Assembly: GCA_965223825.1 (NCBI GenBank)
Contig: OZ245018.1
Location: 2,480,001 to 2,544,000, forward strand
Origin: CAJXQU01 sp965223825
GTDB lineage: Bacteria; Pseudomonadota; Gammaproteobacteria; CAJXQU01
Direction of reading: 5' to 3'
Length of the DNA: 64,000 nt
Both the position numbers and the translations under genes were made by a program. The notes beneath the pieces were generated by a model. It was given only the letters and a program-made list of their open reading frames with translations, had not been told where the DNA came from and did not search any database. Positions 52,103 to 61,463 of this stretch are shown one piece after another; positions within the stretch are counted from its first letter, which is position 1, and each line of letters starts with the position of its first letter.

Positions 52103-52557
52103 TTTTCTTCAGCAACCTCGTAAGCTTTTTTTGCTTCCGCAGATTTCAGCGCTTCGTGCACTTCAGGCGGCATGTAATTTTCATCATGTTTTGCCAGTAC
52201 GGTATCTGCGACAAAGATCCCGTCAGCATTAAGACTACCTTCAGCGAGGATACCCTGACCTTCACGAAACAAATCCGGCAAGATGCCTGAAAATGACACC
52301 TGCGTTTCTTCACTATTATCCGTCAAAATGAAATTCACTTTTAAACTTTCTTCATCGCGCGAGACAGTGCCCGTTTTGACTAAACCACCGACCCGGAAAG
52401 TGGTATCTAGTGGGGCTTCACCCGCTGCAACTTCGCTTGGACTGTAAAACGCGTTCAGGTTCTTACCCAACGCCAGCAAAATCAACGTCATCGCGATCGC
52501 TACGCCGACAATTAACGTGCTCACCATAATTAGTCGCCGTTTACGTACCGGATGCAT
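52099..52557 (-). CDS. ccmE: Heme chaperone CcmE
   Basis: Binds heme covalently in the periplasm and passes it to CcmF. 152 aa: one N-terminal helix (VSTLIVGVAIAMTLILLAL), an OB-fold beta barrel (FRVGGLVKTGTV), and the heme His in LAKHDENYMP near residue 130. Starts inside the end of ccmD. Confidence 0.97.
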   Translation of the reverse strand: MHPVRKRRLIMVSTLIVGVAIAMTLILLALGKNLNAFYSPSEVAAGEAPLDTTFRVGGLVKTGTVSRDEESLKVNFILTDNSEETQVSFSGILPDLFREGQGILAEGSLNADGIFVADTVLAKHDENYMPPEVHEALKSAEAKKAYEVAEEK

Positions 52558-52720
52558 GTGATTCTCCTTTTTCCCGCAATAATTTCTTAGCGATCGATCG
52601 TTTCACCTGACGTTCTTCAATGATCGGCAGTAACCAATTTGCGAACAGCACGATCGCCGTTAATGCATAACTTGTCCAAACAAAAAAGGCGTAACCGCCC
52701 ATGTCTAAAAATTCAGCCAT
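52541..52720 (-). CDS. ccmD: Heme exporter protein CcmD
   Basis: Small membrane protein holding CcmE with CcmABC. I read it directly: ATG at 52720 to TAA at 52541, 59 aa. It starts MAEFLDMGGYAFFVWTSYAL, has one membrane helix (about 11-33), then a basic tail (ERQVKRSIAKK). Position between ccmC and ccmE, length and the GGYAFFVW pattern are all diagnostic. It overlaps the ccmE start by 17 nt. Confidence 0.92.
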   Translation of the reverse strand: MAEFLDMGGYAFFVWTSYALTAIVLFANWLLPIIEERQVKRSIAKKLLREKGESHASGT

Positions 52721-52749
52721 TGCTTCGTACTTTCCTGATATGTTCTTGT

Positions 52750-53511
52750 TTAATCCCGTTCGTTAGAAACGAGATCACGTACCCAATTTGTTTTGCGTTC
52801 TCGCCGAAGCAATTCTGAACGCGCCCTAATCAAGACCATCGCGGCGTAAAATAGTTTAAAGGCCAACGCCATGACGAACAGTGGGATTAGCATATTAATA
52901 TCGATCGAAGGGGCATCCATTTTAGTAACACTTGCACCTTGATGCAGCGTATTCCACCATTCAACGGAATAATGAATAATCGGAATATTAACAACCCCAA
53001 CTAACGCCAATACTCCACATGCTCGGCCTGCCGTTCGGTGATCTTCTATTGCAGAGCTCAAGCCCATGTAGCCTAGATAGATAAATAAAAGTATCAGTTC
53101 AGAGGTGAGCCGCGCATCCCAAATCCAGTAGGTTCCCCACATGGGCTTACCCCATAACGATCCGGTAACTAGGGCTAAAAAAGCAAACGATGCCCCGATC
53201 GGCGCACTACAACGCGCGATAATATCTGCAAGAGTTATTTTCCAGATAAGAAATACCGCACTCGACACCGCCATGACCATATACACAAACATGGACATCC
53301 ACGCTGCAGGTACATGCACATACATGATTCGCACGCTCTCACCCTGCTGATAATCTGCAGGAGAGGCAAACAAACCACGGTACGTGCCGTAAGCAAACGC
53401 CAATACGGCGAGCCAACCAAAGCACGGACTGAGGCGTTTTGAAAGATGATAAAAGCGTTTAGGTGAGCCTAATTTATGAAGCCAAATCCACATGATATTT
53501 CGTCTGACCAT
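52750..53511 (-). CDS. ccmC: Heme transporter CcmC
   Basis: Loads heme on CcmE. The 253-aa protein has six membrane helices and the WWD motif GSLWGKPMWGTYWIWDARLTS, with conserved His on either side (YVHVPAAWMS; IIHYSVEWWNTLHQG). A start at the ATG at 53493 (MWIWLHKLG) is also possible. It sits 44 nt after ccmB. Confidence 0.97.
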   Translation of the reverse strand: MVRRNIMWIWLHKLGSPKRFYHLSKRLSPCFGWLAVLAFAYGTYRGLFASPADYQQGESVRIMYVHVPAAWMSMFVYMVMAVSSAVFLIWKITLADIIARCSAPIGASFAFLALVTGSLWGKPMWGTYWIWDARLTSELILLFIYLGYMGLSSAIEDHRTAGRACGVLALVGVVNIPIIHYSVEWWNTLHQGASVTKMDAPSIDINMLIPLFVMALAFKLFYAAMVLIRARSELLRRERKTNWVRDLVSNERD

Positions 53512-53555
53512 ACCCTCAAAAGCATGGACTTTTTTCTACCTCTAAGCCAAGCCCC

Positions 53556-54221
53556 TTAAGATACACTTATCCGCAAAGCGGCGCCAATCGCGATTGGTGC
53601 AAGAAATAAGGCCAGTATCAGAATTGCTGACATCAACATGATCTGACCGCTGATATCCATTCCTTGACTAGCCGCCTGTACGACATTTGCACCGAAAATT
53701 AAGACTGGTGTATATAACGGCAAAACAAGCAAAGTCAGTAACATTCCGCCTTTGCGTAATGCCACAGTCAACGCGACACCGATCGCACCGAGCAAACTCA
53801 GCACGGGTGTCCCCAACAATAAACTCAGCATCAATACGCCCACATTGTCTGATGATAGATGCAATAACATTGCGAGCAGTGGGCTAACAATGATCAACGG
53901 TAATCCCGACACTAGCCAATGCGCCAGAACTTTCGCTAGAACCAATATCGCCATCGGTTGTGGACTGAGCAGCAGTTGTTCGAGCGTGCCATCTTCAAAA
54001 TCTGAACGGAATAAACGTTCGATGGAAAGTACCGTTGCAAGTAACGCAGCAACCCATATCACACCCGCAGCCATCTGACTCAACACCGCTTTTTCTGGGC
54101 TCACAGCGAGCGGGAATAAACTCACAACAATGATGAAAAACAGGAGTGGGTTTAACAATTCCCCGCGATTTCGAAACGAAAGGGTAAGATCACGTTTAAG
54201 CAGTGCGAGAAATGCCGTCAT
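53556..54221 (-). CDS. ccmB: Heme exporter subunit CcmB
   Basis: Membrane half of the CcmAB ABC transporter. 221 aa, six predicted helices, starting LALLKRDLTLSFRNRGELLNPLLFF (divided here: RDLTLSFRNRGEL, NPLLFF), with FEDGTLEQLLLSP and LALFLAPIAIGAALRIS. Its start touches the ccmA stop (1-nt overlap). Confidence 0.95.
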   Translation of the reverse strand: MTAFLALLKRDLTLSFRNRGELLNPLLFFIIVVSLFPLAVSPEKAVLSQMAAGVIWVAALLATVLSIERLFRSDFEDGTLEQLLLSPQPMAILVLAKVLAHWLVSGLPLIIVSPLLAMLLHLSSDNVGVLMLSLLLGTPVLSLLGAIGVALTVALRKGGMLLTLLVLPLYTPVLIFGANVVQAASQGMDISGQIMLMSAILILALFLAPIAIGAALRISVS

Positions 54222-54844
54222 TACGGATTCAACTCACTGAGGTTAATCACGCGCAGATTAGGGATACTTAACGCGTGGTGGCTGGTTAAAATCACCATGC
54301 CGTTATTCTGTGCGTGTTCGTGTGTCAGTTGTTCTAGTTCAGTAATGCCGATCTGATCGATCGCGGTAAACGGTTCATCCAAAATCCACAACCGCGCTGG
54401 GCTTATCAACACTCGCGCTAATGCCACGCGGCGTTTTTGACCGGCTGAGAGCGATCGGCAAAGACGGTCCTCAAAGCCGCTGAGATGGACTTTTTGCAAC
54501 GCCGTTTTGATCGAGAGTGTTACACCCGATGCATTTAACGCACTCGCAAGGGTAAGGTTTTCTAGGACAGTGCTGTCTTCTTTGAGACCATTATGATGGC
54601 CGAGATAAGCGAGATCAGACTGATAGGCGATGCGATCGAAATGAATATTCTCGTTGTCCCACGTAATATTCCCTTCATCAGCTAACATCAAGCCTGATAA
54701 GATTCGCAGCAAGGTAGTTTTGCCCGCACCGTTTCGGCCAGCAATTTGTAGAACATCACCAGAAGCGACGGAAAACGAGAGATCCGTGAATAACGGATCA
54801 TCGGTTCGGCTAAAGGTTACACCATTGACGACGAGGCCGTGCAT
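54221..54844 (-). CDS. ccmA: Heme exporter ATP-binding protein CcmA
   Basis: ATPase of CcmAB, used to release holo-CcmE. 207 aa: Walker A AGRNGAGKTTLLRIL, the ABC signature LSAGQKRRVALAR, Walker B LWILDEPF and the H-loop TSHH. It begins 14 nt after the purA stop, so the ccm operon may be read from the purA transcript. Confidence 0.97.
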   Translation of the reverse strand: MHGLVVNGVTFSRTDDPLFTDLSFSVASGDVLQIAGRNGAGKTTLLRILSGLMLADEGNITWDNENIHFDRIAYQSDLAYLGHHNGLKEDSTVLENLTLASALNASGVTLSIKTALQKVHLSGFEDRLCRSLSAGQKRRVALARVLISPARLWILDEPFTAIDQIGITELEQLTHEHAQNNGMVILTSHHALSIPNLRVINLSELNP

Positions 54845-54858
54845 CGTAAAACCGGCAT

Positions 54859-56151
54859 TTATCCAAACGGGTTATCTAAGACGATAGTGTGATCTCGATC
54901 CGGCCCAGTCGAGATGATCGCAATCGGTGTTTCTGTCAACTCGCTTAAACGATTGAGATAATGCCGCGCATTCTCTGGCAGCTCATCCCAAGATTGAACA
55001 CCCTCCGTCGTTTCTGACCAACCAGGCAATTCTTCATAAACCGGCTCACAATTCGCAATACACTCAGCGCCTGAAGGCAATGTATTGATCACGCCACCTT
55101 CGTATTGATAACCGGTACAAATTTTCAACGTTTCCAAGCCATCCAACACGTCCAACTTCGTCATGCACAACCCCGTCAAACTGTTAATCTGACGTGAGCG
55201 TCGCAAAGCAACAGCATCAAACCAACCACAGCGTCGCGCGCGACCCGTTGTCGCACCAAACTCATGCCCAACCTTCGCAAGATGCTGTCCGACTTCATCA
55301 TCTAATTCTGTTGGAAAAGGTCCTGAACCCACCCGCGTGGTATACGCTTTTGTAATGCCTAGAACATAATCAAATCCGCAAGGGCCTGCACCTGTGCCCG
55401 TCGAAGCTCCGCCTGCCGTTGTGTTGGATGAAGTCACGAACGGATAGGTGCCGTGATCTATATCTAACAACGTCCCTTGCGCACCTTCAAACAGGATGTT
55501 GTGGCCTGCTTTGCTATGTTGATCAAGACTTTCTGTTACGTCGGTAATCATTGGAAGGATCAGATCAGCGTACGACATCATTTCGTCATACACTTGATTA
55601 AAATCAAGCGGATCGACATTGTAATAATGTTCAAGTGAGAAGTTATGAAACTCAAGTGTTTCTGCTAATTTTTCCGCAAATCGTTCTGGGTATTTCATGT
55701 CGCTGACACGTAGCGAACGACGTGCAACTTTATCTTCGTACGCTGGGCCAATGCCGCGACCTGTTGTGCCAATAGCATTATTGCCGCGTTTTTTCTCGCG
55801 CGCCTGATCAAGAGCAATGTGGTAAGGGAAGATTAGCGTGGTGGCATCACTGATCTTAAGATTCTTACGCACTGGTACGCCCTTTTCTTCGAGCATGGTC
55901 ACTTCTTTCATGAGCGCTTCCGGAGAGAGCACCACACCATTGCCAATCATGCACTCGACACCATCGCGTAGAATACCGGATGGAATCAAATGTAAAATGG
56001 TTTGTTTTCCATCAACGACCACAGTATGCCCCGCGTTGTGTCCGCCCTGAAAGCGCGCTACGGCGTGTACCCGGTCCGTCAGCATGTCGACAACTTTACC
56101 TTTGCCTTCGTCACCCCACTGGGTGCCAACTATAACTACATTTTTTCCCAT
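54859..56151 (-). CDS. purA: Adenylosuccinate synthetase
   Basis: Makes adenylosuccinate from IMP, Asp and GTP. The product (430 aa from the ATG at 56151) has GTQWGDEGKGKVVDML at the N-terminus, the catalytic His in GGHNAGHTV, TTGRGIGPAYEDK, and LDVLDGLETLKIC. A GTG at 56169 would add six residues but overlaps hisZ; the usual N-terminus MGKNVVIVG favours the ATG. Confidence 0.97.
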   Translation of the reverse strand: MGKNVVIVGTQWGDEGKGKVVDMLTDRVHAVARFQGGHNAGHTVVVDGKQTILHLIPSGILRDGVECMIGNGVVLSPEALMKEVTMLEEKGVPVRKNLKISDATTLIFPYHIALDQAREKKRGNNAIGTTGRGIGPAYEDKVARRSLRVSDMKYPERFAEKLAETLEFHNFSLEHYYNVDPLDFNQVYDEMMSYADLILPMITDVTESLDQHSKAGHNILFEGAQGTLLDIDHGTYPFVTSSNTTAGGASTGTGAGPCGFDYVLGITKAYTTRVGSGPFPTELDDEVGQHLAKVGHEFGATTGRARRCGWFDAVALRRSRQINSLTGLCMTKLDVLDGLETLKICTGYQYEGGVINTLPSGAECIANCEPVYEELPGWSETTEGVQSWDELPENARHYLNRLSELTETPIAIISTGPDRDHTIVLDNPFG

Positions 56152-56153
56152 AA

Positions 56154-57329
56154 CTATTTTACGACCCACGTGCCGTCTTGCTTTTCCAATTTTCGAGAAG
56201 CTGCCCCCGGTATCTGTCCCGGCAATGCATTTACAACTCGATGTCCCTGTTGACGTAATTCTTCAACTTTATCTGCTAAATCAGAATCATCTAACCACGG
56301 TGCCAGAATAGACTCTTTTTTAACTGTTTCGATGGTGCTGGTATTAACTAACGTTTTTAAATCTGTGCTGAAACCGGTTGCTGGACGCGCTCGCCCAAAA
56401 ACACCACCAATATCATCATATCGCCCGCCACGGGCGAGCGCTTGTCCATGCCCAGGTAAGTACGCAGCAAACATCACCCCAGTGTGATAATGGAATCCAC
56501 GTAACTCCGCTAAATCTATATGAAGATTTGCGTTTGGAATTCTAATCTGGACTTGTTCAACAATCTTTGAGATATCAGACAGTGCCGTCAACACGTCATC
56601 ATTCGCATCGGCCAGTACTTTGCTTGCCGTTTCCAATGTGTCGACTTCACCATTTAATTCACACAGACCTGATAACATTCGCGCATTCTTCTCGGGCAAA
56701 CCCCATTCCGCGATTCGGTCTGTAAGTTCTGGAAGAGCTTTGCGTTGCAGAATATCAAATAATATTTGTTCCTGATCTGCTGTTAAACCGGCCTGTTCTA
56801 CTAAGCCTTTGTAGATACCTGTGTGACCAAGATCAACATAGGCGGATTCAAGCCCAACGCCTTTCAATACTTCAAGCATGAGACAAATGATTTCAACATC
56901 GCTTTCCAAACCTGTATGGCCGTATAGCTCCGCACCTATCAATAAAGGATTTCGTGAGGCGGATAATCCTTTCGGGTTGGTCTGTAAAACTGGACCGACA
57001 TAACACAGTCGAGTTGGGTGATCTTCTTTTAAACGATGAGCATCGATCCGAGCAACTTGCGGAGTAATATCGGCTCGTACACCCATCATTCGACCAGTAA
57101 GTTGATCGGTAATTTTGAAGGTTTGTAGATCAAGATCGTGACCAGTACCAGTAAGCAATGATTCAAGAAACTCGATCATTGGTGGAATAACCAGATCGTA
57201 ACCCCATCCATCGAAGACATCGAGAATTTCACGTCGCAGTTGCTCAAGACGAGCCGCCTGAACGGGTAACATTTCTTCCACACCTTCGGGGAGCAACCAA
57301 TGGTTACCTGATAATTTACGAGATGTCAT
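56154..57329 (-). CDS. hisZ: ATP phosphoribosyltransferase regulatory subunit HisZ
   Basis: HisRS-like partner of a short-form HisG. The 391-aa protein has the class II synthetase core (LLPEGVEEMLPVQA, MMGVRADITPQVARI, LCYVGPVL) but lacks the anticodon-binding domain of HisS, as expected for HisZ. ARGGRYDDIGGVFGR is the conserved glycine-rich motif 3-like part. Its usual place between DUF2065 and purA is kept. It implies a HisG of the short type elsewhere. Confidence 0.95.
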   Translation of the reverse strand: MTSRKLSGNHWLLPEGVEEMLPVQAARLEQLRREILDVFDGWGYDLVIPPMIEFLESLLTGTGHDLDLQTFKITDQLTGRMMGVRADITPQVARIDAHRLKEDHPTRLCYVGPVLQTNPKGLSASRNPLLIGAELYGHTGLESDVEIICLMLEVLKGVGLESAYVDLGHTGIYKGLVEQAGLTADQEQILFDILQRKALPELTDRIAEWGLPEKNARMLSGLCELNGEVDTLETASKVLADANDDVLTALSDISKIVEQVQIRIPNANLHIDLAELRGFHYHTGVMFAAYLPGHGQALARGGRYDDIGGVFGRARPATGFSTDLKTLVNTSTIETVKKESILAPWLDDSDLADKVEELRQQGHRVVNALPGQIPGAASRKLEKQDGTWVVK

Positions 57330-57333
57330 GGTT

Positions 57334-57522
57334 TCAACGGATCCAATAAAGCAGGCCGAGTCCGATCAACATCAGTGTCAAACCCAGAAAACGAAGACTT
57401 GCGTCATTTGATTGCGCAGTCCGAAGCAGCGCCTCGCGAAAACCACGAGGGCTTAGAAATGGCATAATTCCTTCAAGCACGAGTAATAATCCGATTGCGG
57501 ATAAGAGGTCTAGCCACATCAC
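57334..57522 (-). CDS. DUF2065 small inner-membrane protein
   Basis: 62 aa with two membrane helices (about 4-24 and 44-60) and the middle PRGFREALLRTAQ. This family sits after hflC in many gammaproteobacteria; its role is unknown. It lies 4 nt before hisZ and 8 nt after hflC. Confidence 0.93.
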   Translation of the reverse strand: MMWLDLLSAIGLLLVLEGIMPFLSPRGFREALLRTAQSNDASLRFLGLTLMLIGLGLLYWIR

Positions 57523-57530
57523 ACACAGTA

Positions 57531-58415
57531 CTAGTAACGCGGAGCAGGTTGTTCAGCCTGCAAATCAGGGTTTTTAAAGAAACGGAAAAAATCAGAATCC
57601 GGCTCTAACAGAAGAACATCACCTTGATTACTAAAACTGTTTTGGTAGGCACTCATACGACGATAAAAAGAATAAAAATCTTCATCTTTTCCAAATGCTT
57701 TAGCGTAGGTCTCTGTCGCCATCGCATCACCCTTACCACGTAGGATCTCTGCTTCACGATATGCGCCAGCTAGAATCTCAGTACGCTCACGATCGGCCGA
57801 GGCGCGAATTCTTTCAGCAGCTTCCTTACCACGTGAACGAAGATCTCGAGCAACTCGCTCACGCTCTGATCGCATCCGATCATAAACAGAATCACTGACT
57901 TTCTCTGGCAAATTTACTCGCTGTAGACGCACGTCGACAATACCAATACCAAGTGCTTGAGTTTCATCGTTCGCACTTTTTGTCACAACGCCCATGATGG
58001 TGCCACGTTCAGCAGAAACGACTTCTTTCACCGTACGATTACCAAATTCTCTACGTAAGCTTGCATCCACTTTTTGGTAGATAAGTTGTTCAGCACGACG
58101 AACATCACCGCCTGTTGAAATATAAAACCGGGCAGGGTCGATAATCTGCCATTTCACATAAGAATCGACATCAACATCTTTTTTCTCGCCCGTCAGAAAA
58201 CGTTGTGGTTTCGCATCGACTGTTAACACGCGATTATCAAATTTCACAACACGGTTGATAAATGGCAGTTTCATTTTCAAACCAGGTTCTGAATCGGAAC
58301 GTTTGATTTCACCGAGTTTGAATAACACTGCCCACTCTGTTTCCTTAACGGTATAGAAACACGTGGTGGCAATGAGTACGGCCAGAATGGCTACTGGTAT
58401 TAATAATTTTTGCAT
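57531..58415 (-). CDS. hflC: HflC, FtsH protease modulator
   Basis: SPFH/band 7 protein that forms a cage with HflK around FtsH. The 294-aa protein has one N-terminal anchor (LLIPVAILAVLIATTCF), the band 7 domain (about 20-190; LKMKLPFINRVVKFDNRV), and a helical part with RERVARDLRSRGKEAAERIRA. It follows hflK by 1 nt. Confidence 0.96.
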   Translation of the reverse strand: MQKLLIPVAILAVLIATTCFYTVKETEWAVLFKLGEIKRSDSEPGLKMKLPFINRVVKFDNRVLTVDAKPQRFLTGEKKDVDVDSYVKWQIIDPARFYISTGGDVRRAEQLIYQKVDASLRREFGNRTVKEVVSAERGTIMGVVTKSANDETQALGIGIVDVRLQRVNLPEKVSDSVYDRMRSERERVARDLRSRGKEAAERIRASADRERTEILAGAYREAEILRGKGDAMATETYAKAFGKDEDFYSFYRRMSAYQNSFSNQGDVLLLEPDSDFFRFFKNPDLQAEQPAPRY

Positions 58416-58416
58416 C

Positions 58417-59583
58417 TTAACGTTCGCTCCTGATTCTCATATCTGTACTCTCCCCTGAAACAGAAGAGCGATCTGTCGCTGAGTCTGAGAGGGAATCACC
58501 AGCTGAGCTAGACGAGCGGTAAACAGGTGCTGGAACGGTCTTTGCGTTTGTACCATCAAGCGGCAAGTACAGAATTTTGTCGCCCGCGCCCGTATCTAGG
58601 AAAATTTTCTTATTGCGGTGAAAAACGGATTCCATAGAATCAATATAGAGCCGCTCACGCGTCACTTTCGGCGCTAACAAATACGCTTCCAACAATTGCT
58701 CAAAACGCTGTGCTTCACCCGTAGCTTGCTCACTGACTCGCGTTTGGTAAGCCATCGCGTCTTCAGTTTGGCGAGCCGCTTCACCACGTGCTTGCGGCAG
58801 AATTTCATTTCGATAAGCTTCCGCTTGGTTGATCAGACGTTGCTTGTCTTCACGAGCTTTGATTGCATCATCGAACGCATTACGAACTTCTTCAGGTGGT
58901 TTTGCTGATTGCATATTCACACTTTCGATCACTAAACCTACTTTATATTGGTCGAGGATTGTCTGCATGAGTTGCTTCGTATCTGTCTCGATTTTTGTTC
59001 GACCTTCGGTCAAAACAAAATCCATATCGCTCCCACCGATTACTTCACGAACCGCTGTTTTAGCGACTTGCTTGAGCGTAAAATCCGGCATATCAACATT
59101 GAACAAATAATCACTTGCTTCATTCACGCGGTATTGGACCGCCATATTGATATCAACGATATTTTCATCTTTCGTCAACATTAGAGCCTGATCGGTGATG
59201 GGTAAAACCTGACTGACGTCTACTTTATAAACCGTTTCAATTGGTTTCGGTAAACGGAAATTCAAACCTGGGTCTAATGTCGCTACATATTCACCGAAGC
59301 GTAATACAACACCGCGTTCAGCTTGATCAATAATGTGAACAGAATTATATGCAACCCAAGCTAAAACCAACAACACGATCGGTAGAAATAAATTGGGCGT
59401 CGAACCACCAGCATTCCCTGAATCAGAACCGTTTGATTTACCAGACTTTTTGCCACCGAATACGGATGACAATTTGTCCTGCATTTTCTTTACAACCTCA
59501 TCCAGATCGGGTGGGCCGTCTTGACCGCCCTGCTTATTGCCCCAAGGATCTTTATCGTCTTTACCAGGCTCATTCCAAGCCAT
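58417..59583 (-). CDS. hflK: HflK, FtsH protease modulator
   Basis: Partner of HflC. 388 aa: an N-terminal Gly/Asp/Lys-rich cytoplasmic stretch (MAWNEPGKDDKDPWGNKQGG), an anchor helix (about 64-82), the SPFH domain (GVVLRFGEYVATLDPGLNFRLP), and a Ser-rich tail. The 159-nt gap to hflX holds no gene I can support. Confidence 0.96.
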   Translation of the reverse strand: MAWNEPGKDDKDPWGNKQGGQDGPPDLDEVVKKMQDKLSSVFGGKKSGKSNGSDSGNAGGSTPNLFLPIVLLVLAWVAYNSVHIIDQAERGVVLRFGEYVATLDPGLNFRLPKPIETVYKVDVSQVLPITDQALMLTKDENIVDINMAVQYRVNEASDYLFNVDMPDFTLKQVAKTAVREVIGGSDMDFVLTEGRTKIETDTKQLMQTILDQYKVGLVIESVNMQSAKPPEEVRNAFDDAIKAREDKQRLINQAEAYRNEILPQARGEAARQTEDAMAYQTRVSEQATGEAQRFEQLLEAYLLAPKVTRERLYIDSMESVFHRNKKIFLDTGAGDKILYLPLDGTNAKTVPAPVYRSSSSAGDSLSDSATDRSSVSGESTDMRIRSER

Positions 59584-59742
59584 AAAGCATTCTCCGCTTT
59601 GTTTTCGTTCAGCCGTAGAATTGTACGGGCCAAGATGACTTGCTGCAACCGAGGATATTGATTGATGAACCTCGAACTGCGTTCAAACATATTGCCCGGT
59701 TAAATTGCAGACCGACGCATAGAATAAATGTTCATTATTACA

Positions 59743-61023
59743 TTACGTTTCAGTGATTAATTCGATCCCGTCTTGTTCGCAAACATGCTCAAGATAGTTT
59801 GGTTCCAGCTCAACTTTCACATGCCAACTAGCATCATCAGAAACGATTTCTTCAAGTATGGCACCCATATCATATAGTCGCGCACGCAATTGACCTGACT
59901 GCATTGGAATTTTCAACCATTGACTGACTTTGTGCTGGCTAAAAAATTCAGCTATTGCTTTCTCAAGCAAATCAATCCCATCCACTTTTTGCGCAGAAAT
60001 ATAAACGCGCCTTGGTAAGCCGTCTTCACCATAGTCAATGCGTGGTTTCGTCTCGTCCATCAAATCGATCTTGTTCCACACCTCGATCATCGGTACCTCC
60101 GACGCATCGATTTCATGAATAACTTCTAACACATTCTCAACGCGTTCATGGCGTTCATCAGCACTGGCATCGATCACATGCAATAGAAGGTCTGCTTGTC
60201 GTGTCTCTTCCAGCGTTGCACGAAACGCAGCAACCAAATCATGAGGTAAGTGACGAATAAAACCGACTGTATCACTAAGAACGATTGGTCCCGCACCTGG
60301 AACGTCTATCCGGCGCAGCGTGGGATCAAGCGTCGCGAAAAGCTGATCGGCCGCGTAGACCTTTGAGCCCGTTAAAAGATTAAATAAAGTTGATTTTCCC
60401 GCGTTTGTATAACCAACAAGTGACACCGTCGGCACTTCGTTACGACGCCTGGCTTTACGACTCTCTTCTCGTTGCGATTGTACTCGTGCAAGCCGCGAGT
60501 TGATCTGCTTCATACGACCGCCGATTAAACGTCGATCAGTTTCAAGTTGCGTCTCACCCGGCCCGCGTAAACCGATACCACCCTTCTGTCTCTCAAGGTG
60601 AGTCCAACCACGGATCAAGCGCGTTGATAAATGCTTCAACTGCGCAAGTTCAACCTGCAATTTACCTTCAAATGTGCTGGCGCGTTGGGCAAAAATATCG
60701 AGAATTAAGCCTGTGCGATCAAGCACGCGGCATTGTAGATGTTGTTCTACATTTCTTTCTTGCGCAGGTGAAAGTGCATGATCGAAAATGATCACGTCCG
60801 CTTCCGTCGCTTTCAGCAAATCGTCGATTTCCTCCAGCTTACCTTGGCCGACATAAAAACGGGGATCAGGAGAATTGCGGGATCCACTGACGGTTCCAAC
60901 AATTTCTGCACCGGCAGATAATGTCAGTTCCTCTAACTCTTCCAGACTTTCGGGTGATTCAGTGGAGCGTATCGTCAGGTGAACGAGAATTGCCCGTTCA
61001 CCTTGTTGTGGACGTTCAAACAA
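59743..61023 (-). CDS. hflX: Ribosome-associated GTPase HflX
   Basis: Splits stalled 70S ribosomes. The 426-aa protein has the HflX N-terminal domain (VGQGKLEEI, DHALSPAQERNVE), the GTPase G1 GYTNAGKSTLFN, G3 DTVGFI and G4 WNKIDLMD. It follows hfq by 8 nt, the standard order. Confidence 0.96.
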   Translation of the reverse strand: MFERPQQGERAILVHLTIRSTESPESLEELEELTLSAGAEIVGTVSGSRNSPDPRFYVGQGKLEEIDDLLKATEADVIIFDHALSPAQERNVEQHLQCRVLDRTGLILDIFAQRASTFEGKLQVELAQLKHLSTRLIRGWTHLERQKGGIGLRGPGETQLETDRRLIGGRMKQINSRLARVQSQREESRKARRRNEVPTVSLVGYTNAGKSTLFNLLTGSKVYAADQLFATLDPTLRRIDVPGAGPIVLSDTVGFIRHLPHDLVAAFRATLEETRQADLLLHVIDASADERHERVENVLEVIHEIDASEVPMIEVWNKIDLMDETKPRIDYGEDGLPRRVYISAQKVDGIDLLEKAIAEFFSQHKVSQWLKIPMQSGQLRARLYDMGAILEEIVSDDASWHVKVELEPNYLEHVCEQDGIELITET

Positions 61024-61031
61024 TAGAGAAA

Positions 61032-61280
61032 TTACTCATCGTCAGCAGCTAACTCTTCGTCAGTTTTGGGCAATTTAACGTTTCTGGCTGGCACGACGGT
61101 TGATATGGCGTGTTTGTAAACCATTTGGCTGACTGAATTTTTCAGTAAAATAACGAACTGATCGAATGATTCGATCTGGCCCTGTAATTTAATTCCGTTC
61201 ACTAAAAAGATTGAAACTGGAATCCGTTCTTTTCTTAGCGCGTTAAGGTAAGGTTCTTGTAAAGATTGGCCTTTACTCAT
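61032..61280 (-). CDS. hfq: RNA chaperone Hfq
   Basis: 82 aa. Starts MSKGQSLQEPYLNALRKERIPV; Sm1 (FLVNGIKLQGQIESFDQF) and Sm2 (YKHAISTVVPARNV) are intact, and the tail is short and acidic. Its presence supports Hfq-dependent small RNAs such as the one proposed at 21.9 kb. The leader contains an 8-bp hairpin (ATCTGTTG / CAACAGAT at 61315-61335). GAGGGG serves as ribosome site. Confidence 0.98.
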   Translation of the reverse strand: MSKGQSLQEPYLNALRKERIPVSIFLVNGIKLQGQIESFDQFVILLKNSVSQMVYKHAISTVVPARNVKLPKTDEELAADDE

Positions 61281-61463
61281 TTTTTTATATCCCCTCAGTT
61301 ATTCTTGTTCTGTAATCTGTTGCTGAACAACAGATACGGGACAGTAACTTTATGTTGATTAGATCATTTATTATCGACATTACGTCGTGATTAAGCTCGT
61401 TTGATACTCGCCGTACCCCCGAATACCGCAATGCACCAATACAATAGTTTAGTATATACCCAA

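Noticed and set aside
59490..59690. 66-aa minus frame between hflK and hflX
   Set aside because: Overlaps the hflK N-terminus in another frame, no ribosome site, no recognisable features.
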